Shown: positions 55,445 to 64,000 of the stretch, one piece after another
Position numbering within the stretch: the stretch's first letter is position 1
Layout: every line of letters begins with the position of its first letter
Source of the DNA: Podaxis mareebaensis
Lineage: Eukaryota; Basidiomycota; Agaricomycetes; Agaricales; Agaricaceae
Length of the DNA: 64,000 nt
Direction of reading: 5' to 3'
NCBI GenBank assembly: GCA_018524725.1
Contig: JAEUWP010000421.1
Coordinates: forward strand, 62,001-126,000
Made by a program: the position numbers and the translations under genes
Notes under the pieces: generated by a model
Database searches by the model: none
The model's input: only the letters and a program-made list of their open reading frames with translations
What the model was told of the DNA's origin: nothing

Positions 55445-57310
55445 TCATCTCTTTCTAGCCGTACCCTCTCGGCCACTCTGCTTGATGCTGCCAGTCCTGG
55501 TGCTTCTCGTGTTAGCGCTAGCCTTGCCGGGCGCAGCACCTCGTTCTTCACCTGTCTTCTTACTCCGATTGGTGCCCACGCTGGCGTTCTTCCGCTCAGG
55601 CTCGATGCTCCCGTCGCTATCAACACCGCCGTCATCAGCGGAGGCACCAGCGGACATTCGCAAGTTCGCTGATCTAAACTTTCTTCGTGCGGCTTCGCTG
55701 CCCATTTCCTGGTACTCTGCTCTTGTCACCACATGGCGCACAAAGTTGAAATGGTGTGCGGAACGATACGGTTCAAGAACCGGGCTAGGTTGAAATGTAT
55801 AAGGCACAGGGTCCGGCGATGCATCTGGAAATACGCACTTATCGCTTTCATAAATGACGATTTCACAATCCATCGGCGCTAGTGGTCGTAACTCCTGCAG
55901 TCTAGCCCCCTAGTTCAGTCGAATCCGCGAAGCAAAGGAAAAGGCGCATACAATCGCGAACGAAACCCACGGAGTTTGGTGTTTCCTCCTACGAGGCCGA
56001 TGTTGGCCCAGAACAAGCCCCGAAGGTCCTCGGGTAGGAGTGAGATAACGTGCGCAACGGTAGGTGCCAGGCCCATTTGTTCTAGTCCTAGGATAATCAT
56101 TGAAGCAGCCAGCCAGTGCGCCAATCTCAGTTGACCCTTACCTATATCATCGGGTCTGAATAAGGTCTCTGGAACGACGAACCTCTCGTTATTCATGACC
56201 AGCACTTGGTCCGTGTCAAGACGGATATCGTCCGGACCATGGACTCGACCCTTCTGGTTTCTTGATAGATCAGGAAGAATGTACTCCTGAACTATTGAAT
56301 TTTTGGTAGGGTCCACTCTGGCTATTGTTCCAAGTGAGCTCTTCTAGTCAAATGACGACAAACGTGCGGCATACATGTTTCAATATCCTGTTTGAAGTCC
56401 TTCGAAACAAAACAACACTTCTCCTTTACGTCATTTACAATGAATGTTTCATCCATCATATTCCACTGCCGATATGACACGAGTTCTTTGAGGTGGTTTG
56501 TCAAGAGCTTTCCCCCAACGTCAATGCTAGCTTGGGCGCATGAGTTTGACACGTCGAGTCCAGATTGAGTAGGACGTACCGTCTGACTGCATTCCAGATT
56601 ACTCTACTTTCCATTATCGGGACAACGTGCGTGAAACTGAAACCAGAATCAATGACGATGCAACATTCAGGACCCGGTTGATTGGGAAGACTGAATAGAT
56701 TGCCATGGGGTACGAGCGATGCGGCTGAATTGGTGCATTCGCCTTAGTCTTATCTGTAGTAAGCGGAAAGGCTCACGGCTGCACCGGTAGTAGGATTGGA
56801 ATTCGTATTCCTCGAAAACGAATTGATCATACACGTCCTGGATGTTCGGCAGGTTGAAGTACGGTTCAGTTAACAGTAATGAAGTCTGGGTGGTATCAAT
56901 CTAGACACGATGGTCAGACCCACTTGCAAAAGCGACGCACAAACTACCCACGTTGAGAACCTCCGTGGAGAAAACACCATCCCAAATAGCTTTCTGGGCG
57001 TCCCAATCGACGATATACCCCTACGATGACTATAAATTTTTGTCATCTGACACGTTCATAGTCAACGGTATTCGCACACCTTTTCCATGGGTAAACGATA
57101 ATGCAATGAAGAATAGTCTTTGCAACGTTCAAATTCATGGCCGAAGTATGTCGCCTTGTCCCCTTTTGAGCGGATTACAGCGTTTGGCACAATCCTAAGC
57201 GGGAGTTAGTAAGACCTGCTGAGGGGCTGGAGGTTTACATACCGCGGAGGGCCTTTCTGTACGCCGACTTTAATTGTATGAGCACCATTGTCCATGATAA
57301 TGTTGGGCAT
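55445..57310 (-). CDS. ARP6: Actin-related protein 6 (SWR1 chromatin-remodelling subunit)
   Basis: Nuclear actin-fold protein that in the SWR1 complex supports exchange of H2A for H2A.Z. Start ATG 57310: [17 protein letters not shown], the Arp6 form of the actin nucleotide-binding P1 loop. Further exons give [54 protein letters not shown] (P2), [36 protein letters not shown], then [37 protein letters not shown] and the C-terminal [19 protein letters not shown] tail of about 75 residues rich in Ser, Gly, Lys and Arg follows ([18 protein letters not shown]..) and ends GTARKR, longer than the short tail of yeast and animal ARP6. Roughly ten exons with short introns. The actin core appears complete. 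Confidence 0.92.
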
Positions 57311-57926
57311 TTGATCCTAAGTTGGTGGTAGTGAACGAGCTACAGTCTGTGGGAAAACTCCAAGCAACTCAGTTCAGTTAATATCCCGTCCCTGTTTATT
57401 TTTCATCTTCCGGTTCGATTCTGTCATACACCTATTTTCCTTCTACCTGTTAAATCATAGTATAGTTGCTGTTGGATCTTAATGTCCCTACCCGTTGTTC
57501 AACATCTCAACTTGCGGACAGAAAAACTAACCGACAGAACCTCAGAACTCAACGGCGTTACATCTATCAAGTGCTGCAACGGTTCCCATCAGCCTGTCAG
57601 ATTAATATGTTCTGGCGTGTTAGTTTTTCGTAATAACTGGCATCGCACTCACAATGCCGAGGGTACAGTAAGGACGTATGTGCTCCAATGTCTTGCATGG
57701 ATAATCGTTGCTGCTGACGACATGTCACAAGATCAAGCCTTGCTATGACGGTGACATAAACATTCCAATAACAACATATGCATCATACATAACGCATTCT
57801 GCCACGTCCTTCTACTCCTGGCAGAAGTAAGTTACATTGTCACCTACCTTCTGACCTTACGCGTGCTCATCAGTGAGCGCAACTCTCGTTTCGCAGTCCC
57901 ACAGAGCCCTACTTCAAGTAATCACG
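57311..57926. other. Divergent promoter region ARP6 / TANGO2
   Basis: About 615 bases between two genes transcribed away from each other (ARP6 minus, TANGO2 plus), so both promoters must lie here. A plus-strand frame at 57482-57748 has no recognisable content. T/C-rich stretches near 57400-57440 and 57800-57850 could be pyrimidine tracts near start sites. Confidence 0.5.
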
Positions 57927-59359
57927 ATGTGCATAGGTGTTTGGACCCTAGAGCACCCAGACTATGCGTTGTAAGCCAATTCCATCAACTCCTACCGTTA
58001 CAGGCAGACCTAGGGGTATCCCCCGATAGGATTCTCTGCACCAATCGTGACGAGTACCTGAATAGACCCACCCGAGACGCTCACTTTCATTCTTTTGAGA
58101 ACGACCAAGGGTCTTCCTCAGGCTCAGGCAGCATCCTATCCGGTCGCGATGACAAGGCTGGCGGATCCTGGTTTGGTTTGAACCGGGCCGGCAGAGTTGC
58201 TCTACTGTGAGTCTTGTCTGCCCCGTCTATCCCGTTTGTGATCCACCCTGGCACGGACGTCAACATTTGTTGTAACGTCTGGACATCTACTGAGCTGATC
58301 GATATCCACAATAGGACGAACATAACAGAGTCCCCAAAATCCTTCACTTCTTCCAGGGGCTCTTTGGTCTCTTCCTTTCTTCTATCAGATTCATCTCATC
58401 CCTTGGAAGACGAAGTTGGCAAGATCGTACCCCAAGACGCAAAATTTGCCGGTTTTAACCTTCTCCTTCTTGCTCCTGCTCCACTTTCCTCATCCGAAGT
58501 CCCCAGAGGAACCGACACTACAGAAGGGCAATGGCGAGAGCCAGAACCGGGAAAAGAGGAAGCGCAGGTGAAATCACGGAAACGCAAGCTCACCTATGAT
58601 GCGATATTTGTTACCAATCACGGTGCGGGCGGCCGCCTTGAAGTCCGTCAACTTACATCCGCCGAGCGAGCTTGTGGCTGTATGTCCAACGGCGTTGATG
58701 GCCAGGGAGGTAATGAATGGCCAAAAGTTAGAAGGGCCATTTGTGATTTCGAGGAGGTGCTGAGGACTCTACCAACACATGGCACAGCGCTAAACGAAAA
58801 CGAGTTGGTGGAAAACTTGTTCCGCATTCTCACGTATGTTCCTTCACCTTCACATGAGAGTTATCCAACCACTGACGAATGCGGTATTTAACTATATACG
58901 GGACTATCAATGGCCGGTGCATGGCATAGCTGGCAATCACCAGAGCCGTTGACTCAACGGGCTCATTTTCGTCAAACGATTCAGGTGGCCCCCATATCCC
59001 TTATCCTTGATCAAGGAAGCACCACGGCGCCTGGCACCCCTTTGCCAGATAGCTCATCATCATATCTGGCTGCCGTCACTCCACCCGCTGTACAATCCAC
59101 AACCGTTCCTGGGTCATCGGGCTCCAAACCTGGATCGCAGCCTCTTGCTCCTGCCGCCCCAGGCTATGAATATCACTACGGCACTCGGTTGTCTACAGTT
59201 CTCCTTATCCGGAGGGATGGCTCAGTGCTGTTCATCGAACGAGACGTCTGGAGATTGGGAAAAGACGGGAAACCTGAACGGCTGGATTATAAAGAAAGCC
59301 GGGGAGAGGGCAGTGCGCAGCAGAGGGTCTTTGAGTTCAAACTTGACTGGGGTTCCTAA
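57927..59359 (+). CDS. TANGO2: TANGO2/NRDE-domain protein
   Basis: Member of the conserved NRDE (TANGO2) family, implicated in heme trafficking and Golgi/mitochondrial homeostasis in animals. Four exons with matching phase. ATG 57927 gives MCIGVWTLEHPDYAL, with the conserved Cys at position 2. A 60-base intron leads to ILCTNRDEYLNRPT, the NRDE motif at about residues 19-22, then GGSWFGLNRAGRVALL, the family G-G-T-W-x-G-hallmark in Ser form. Next come TNITESPKSFTSSRGSLV, FAGFNLLLLAP, YDAIFVTNHG, and LSNG-like GCMSNGVDG. A last intron precedes WQSPEPLTQRAHFRQTIQV, and the C-terminal strand pair is YHYGTRLSTVLLIRRDGSVL, FIERDV. The stop is at 59357-59359. Compared with the animal protein it has two Ser/Pro/Glu-rich insertions, at the middle and before the C-terminus. 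Confidence 0.92.
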
Positions 59360-62098
59360 CGATCCTGTAACGATCAGTCCTAGGGCTAATGACCGTCGGA
59401 GTCAGTTAGAATATATTTGCCTTACTTTGTCTACGCATGGAACGGCAGGGCTAGGGGTTCTATTTTTGGTCCTCGGCGGACAGTAAAATGCACCCCGACG
59501 ATATCTAATGAGTCCCTCAAGGATAGCACTGAAGAAATGATATCATTCCGATTCGGGCTCGCGGTTTACATGAGTTCATCATTACTGCAGTCGTGACCCC
59601 TAACACCCCCATCACATTGATCAATAGGACGGTACACGAGGCCCAAGAGTCCGTTTAACTTAGAGAACTGGTGTCCTATCATCAAGACTGAAAGGTTTCT
59701 TGACAGTTGATAGGTAGTACAATCAGGGAAGGTTGTAACAAAGCAGAGGCAACTTCTACTGCGCGATTTTAGAAGTCCCACAAGCATTCCCGGGTCCTTT
59801 GCTCTCCCTGAAAACAACCAAGCACGAAAGGTTATTGAGAATCTGACGTCTGAATTGGGAATTGTCAAAAATTGCCCAGAGTCACGCACACATGCACCCG
59901 GGTTCTCCGCTGGCAGCATCTGACCTTGCTATAATTAGAAAGGTGAAAAGTCCGTGAAAACAGATGTTATAAACACAAGTAGCCCGTTGGTTTGTGGCAC
60001 GATAGTAGGAGCTAGGTCAGTCTGTGCCTCAGGCTTCTGGGAGCGGTTACTTTGGAAAAATAAAGCATAGTTCGAGGAAATCGAACCAGGTACGGTCAAT
60101 TCCAAATGAGATTAAAACACTACTTAGAATCAGAAGCATGGAACGAACCAAAATGTAATGCAACCAAGGCTGACTGGCGAGTAAAGTCAAATGGGGGGTT
60201 AGAGCAAAAATGGCAGAGTCAATCACTGCATGCTGAAGAAGACCAACGGAAGCAGGACATCGATGGGAATGAAAAGAAGTCCAAGCTAGTGAGGATAAAC
60301 TCAAGGAAACTAACTGAGTGCTGGAGGAATGCATTCGACGGTTGTGACGAGATAAGAAGTGTTATCATGGTCCAAATCCCGACCCATCGATACTTTGCGC
60401 CAAAGAACAAGAACACATGTGTAATCACGGATAACGATCCATCTTCGAGGTTGGGGGTGGTAGATGTCTTCGCGATGTCTTCGCAGAGCAAACGGCCGGA
60501 CATGTGTCAGCAGCAAGCCTCAAAGAAACAGATCACGGGTCGACGTAAATGAACATGGAGAAGCCTCGAACCAAAGGAAATGCCATATAAAGTTGATTAA
60601 AGATGACAGGAGAGATAAATGAGTTAACATACCATTGATATGCCAATTAAACATCTTGATACCACGTCTAGAAGGAGAAATCGGTCTCGCGCTATTCCAC
60701 ATCGGATGACTCCAACAAATCGCATATTCTCATGCTTCTTGCTATGGAGATAGATTTTCTTTGGGGGGCGGATAATCGAGGTACACTTCATGTTGAAAAG
60801 GAACCATGAACTCGGTCGCAATACCCCGCATGAATCCATCAGTCGAGGAGACGTCGAAAATAGGAATTTAGCGAACGTACTTACGGGTCCCCGTACTTGT
60901 CGCTGCGAAACAGCAAATGTTCTATCGTCGTATTTGGCTCCGCTGCTGACTCGGAAACGAGGTTGATAAGAAACTCCTCGCTGTTCTATGTCGAAGATCA
61001 ACACACTCTTCATCCCTAATGCTTCGTGCTAATTCATAACCCTGCTATGAGTCTACAAGACGACGGAGCCTTCGTAGGCTCAAGCGAGATCAACACACCC
61101 AGAAACTTAAGAACACAACCCCGAGCATACCTTCGACCTTTCCCATGACAGCGTAGGTTTAGACCCTCACGTCGCTTCTTCGAGGGCTGGAAGTCAATCA
61201 ATGAGGACCTCGTATGGGCTCGGCGGATTATCAAGATGAACATCAAGAAGCCAAGGTGACGGACATGATGAGAATGGGCGCCACCACTTGGCCGGACATT
61301 GGATTGTTCCATGATGCGCCCTGACCCTTGGCGGTTCGCAACCGCGCCTGGAATCGGCGATAAATTTCATAAGTTTCATAGTAGCTCCCACTTTGTACAG
61401 GTTTAGGTGTATATGTCCATAACATCTTATCTGTCGCGACGCAAATATACTTTCGAGATGAGGAAGGCAAGTCACGTACTTCTCAATTGCATGGATCTCT
61501 GGCACAAACAATTGGAGCGACCTTAAATGCTATTGGTACCGCTGCAACCGTGACTCGGTTGATTTCATATCATTTCGGCGTTTTGCATTCAAGTGGTTCG
61601 GGTCGGAATGACACTGGAATGAGTGGGGTGGAGTTCTTCCATTACAGTATGTCTTGGTCAGGCATCTCTGAACGGAGCTAAACGCCGTTCCATGTGGTAT
61701 AGGATCAGATGTTCCACCGCCCCAACGAGCTCCGACAATTCAGTTATCATTCAAACTGAGGCTTGGGTCCACAGGGCCTAGTGTACCGTATCGATAGTCA
61801 GCATGGAGGTCTTCTGCAAAAATGACAACTCACCAAGGTAACTCGAGAATCCAAACATAGCGCCCGAGGGAGGAAAACATTCTGAACAGTTTGACTCAGA
61901 TCAAGGGAAAAAGTGAGAAAGCGAGAGAGAAGAGATCATTTCGTCATTATTTCAGCTATACGTCTCGACATGGAAGAAGTGAAATTCGAATACATCACAT
62001 CCTAAACAAAGAAGGAAAGGGGAACAGAAAGAAAGAAAACGAGGAGCAAAAAATTCCGTTGGTGGGAAAAAAAGGGAAGTGTGTGTCTCTATCTTCTT
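59360..62098. other. 2.7-kb region with a possible unassigned minus-strand gene
   Basis: On the minus strand a start MFGFSSYL near 61860 is directly followed by a GTGAGT donor. Downstream are open pieces SSRKYICVATDKMLWTYTPK (61470-61243) and SVLIFDIEQRGVSYQPRF (61013-60900), the latter ending at a GTAAGT donor. A hydrophobic piece (VFLFFGAKYRWVGIW) lies near 60420. These could be exons of one gene of about 1.5 kb, but I cannot join them with certainty and recognise no family. The rest, 59360-60040, shows nothing. Confidence 0.35.
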
Positions 62099-64000
62099 TT
62101 AGGCTTGAGGTGTCGTGGCGTTCTGCTCTGCCTGGCGTATAATTTCCATCAACTGAGTCTGCTGCTCAATATTGAGCGACGTAGTTGCGAGTTGATACAT
62201 CTGCGGGTTCTGGGCCTCGAAGGCTGTAGAACAGATAGATGTGCGCATGCACGAGTTAGAACCAAGAACAAACCGATAAGGAGGGGAGAACGTACTGCCA
62301 AGGGCCTGCTTGAACGTAACATACGGGTCTACAGTGTCCAACGGACTGATATACCCTAGCTCTTCATCGATTTCGTCATCAGAGTCGTCATCATCAGAGT
62401 CATCATCCTCTGTGCCATCAGGCTTTTCAGATTGTTCGCGCAAACGGGCACCCTATGGATAAGGGGATCAGTAACCCGAAGGTGAAGCGGATAAAAGTCT
62501 GACGCACCTCTCTCGCCAACATCTCGAGATACGCGGAATCCTGATCCCATACATCATCTAGCCAGAACTTCAGTCTAGAGGTTTTTAGATTAGGAAAAAT
62601 GAAGACCCACCTTCTGTATCCTCGAGGTTCAAGAACTTATCATCCGCATCATCATCACTCTCCTCTTCCTCCTGCAACGCCTGTTCCAAAGCCTTCCTCG
62701 CTACACCCGCGAAACATCAATGACTGTCTCAAGCAACGCACATGTAGATACCCACCTTCAATCGCCTTCGGCAAATCCTTAAACGTCTGCACAATCCCAG
62801 CAACAATCCCCGGCCACCCATCTCTCAAACTTACAGGAATATTCTCGGGACTCAACTCGAGCAGCGCACACAGCGCCACAATTGTCAACTTTTTATCATG
62901 TACCCTCGGCAACTTGTTCTCCGCGTTGATTGCAGCAAACCATTTATCAAAGAACGTGCGTGCCATACCCTGGCGGTAGTTTTCCATAAAATGCAATGCA
63001 GCGACGGGGTTGTAGAGGACGGTGTTGATGAGAACTTCGAGGTTGGCAAGTTTTAGGGCGCTGCCTTGAGCGGTGTCAAACACGCCGAGGGTAATGTTGA
63101 CTATGCCTTGGAGGGCCTGCGCCGAATTACAATCAGTATGGTGAGTTTTATGACGAGAGCGGTAGAGAATGGGACGTACGTTGTCCAAGCTACCACGCAA
63201 GTTCAGCAACATCGACTCCGCCAACTTAGAACCGTTAATCTTATCGTTCTCTCCGAGTTGATCGTTTGTAATCGAGGTAGAATAGATATCCAGTAGCATC
63301 TGCTGATAATGCGGTCTTGCCTTGATCACTTCGCTACCGAAAGAGACAAAGTTATCCAAGGACGGAAGCATTTCTAACCGTGTTGCGACTTCGTCAGTAT
63401 CCTACCACCTTAGAGTAATGGCACCACATACCGTCCAGGAAATCAATAGCCTCCGACTTGAACAACTTGTATGTGGCCTCAAACACCGGCCACATCGATG
63501 GCGAGATCGAACGGGACTTGTACGTGAGGCTGTCGACAAGATCATACATATTGTCCAACAACTCTACAACATTGACCCAGCCCCATTAGCGCAAATGCTT
63601 CGTACCATGGCCAGCAGAGAGCACGCACCGAGGAGCTTATGGTTCAAGGTGAAGATGATAATCGGGACAATGACCTCTTGGACCTGAGCTAGGATTTCAG
63701 GTGAAGTCTCAATCGACGCGACGACCTACAAATCATCAGCTTCACATATAAAAGTCAGCAGTACATTGTGAACGCACAGTACTGATAGTCTTCGCGATAC
63801 CCATAGCCGCAAACGTCTTATCATCGTCCATATCCGCAAGCGATTCCTCAATATCGATATTATCCGCGGCATTGAGTGCATCTTCCTGGCTAACAGTCTC
63901 TCTCGCAAGACGCATATACGACTCGCACTATACGTCCGGAAAAAATGTACAGTAAACATCAGCGGGTCTAGCAAACATGGTTCATGGGACGTATGCGTAC
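62099..64000 (-). CDS. Importin-7/8-type karyopherin beta, C-terminal part (5' end beyond window)
   Basis: HEAT-repeat nuclear import receptor of the Importin-7/8 (yeast Sxm1/Nmd5) type, carrying proteins such as ribosomal proteins through the pore. On the minus strand, truncated by the right edge. Exons read YMRLARE-like at the edge, then ILAQVQEVIVPIIIFTLNHK, then MLPSLDNFVSFGSEVIKARP, LQGIVNITLGVFDTAQGSAL, ARTFFDKWFAAINAENKLPR and HDKKLTIVALCALLELSPEN. A strongly acidic stretch follows (ALEQALQEEEESDDDADD, later EDDDSDDDDSDDEIDEELGY), which in this family binds basic cargo. The C-terminus is PLDTVDPYVTFKQAL and PQMYQLATTSLNIEQQTQLM, with TAA at 62099. Short GT..AG introns separate at least six exons. 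The Ran-binding N-terminus is outside the window. Confidence 0.9.

Overview
This window reads as nuclear DNA of a mushroom-forming basidiomycete (Agaricomycetes). Genes are split by many GT..AG introns of about 50-70 bases. Two multi-pass families typical of Agaricomycetes (DUF6533-like and DUF6534-like) are present. The transposable elements are Ty3/gypsy chromovirus, Tc1/mariner-type and non-LTR fragments of fungal type. There is no operon structure. The identification rests on recognising families by eye; no database search was possible.

Layout. (1) 1-12,000: gene-poor, ordinary CpG content. It holds one multi-exon DUF6534-like membrane protein (842-2763, minus), one DUF6533-like membrane protein (10121-11991, plus) and a 107-bp MITE. 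(2) About 11,990-31,990: a 20-kb block of nested transposable elements almost empty of CpG. It contains an old minus-strand Ty3/gypsy element split by a Tc1/mariner-like DNA transposon (13479-16747), a poly(A) element carrying only a LINE-type ORF1 (17134-19918) and a 176-bp tail-sharing short element (13065-13240). Next comes a 2.75-kb inverted repeat whose two 1.3-kb arms each carry the same 273-codon reading frame (20463-23215), then two tRNA-derived SINE heads, then a complete but dead chromovirus with both LTRs (25122-31563). (3) 32,000-64,000: mostly single-copy genes. In order: GNAT acetyltransferase, an F-box/LRR-like hypothetical gene, MFS transporter, membrane-anchored GH5 exo-beta-1,3-glucanase, KIN17, base-exchange phosphatidylserine synthase, Zn2Cys6 transcription factor, ARP6, TANGO2/NRDE protein, and an importin-7/8-type karyopherin cut by the right edge.

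The genes do not form an evident pathway. KIN17 and ARP6 are chromatin/RNA housekeeping genes, the importin serves nuclear transport, the GH5 enzyme remodels the wall and the synthase makes ER phospholipid. The coherent story is the transposon block. Three insertions into the old gypsy element have exact target duplications, and removing each restores the interrupted frame. The two LTRs of the young chromovirus differ at ten places as CA in one and TG in the other, the expected trace of CpG decay by 5-methylcytosine deamination on opposite strands. Nearly all its internal stops are TGA where an arginine CGA is expected. The most unusual candidates are the ORF-bearing palindrome and the ORF1-only LINE with its tail-sharing short partner.
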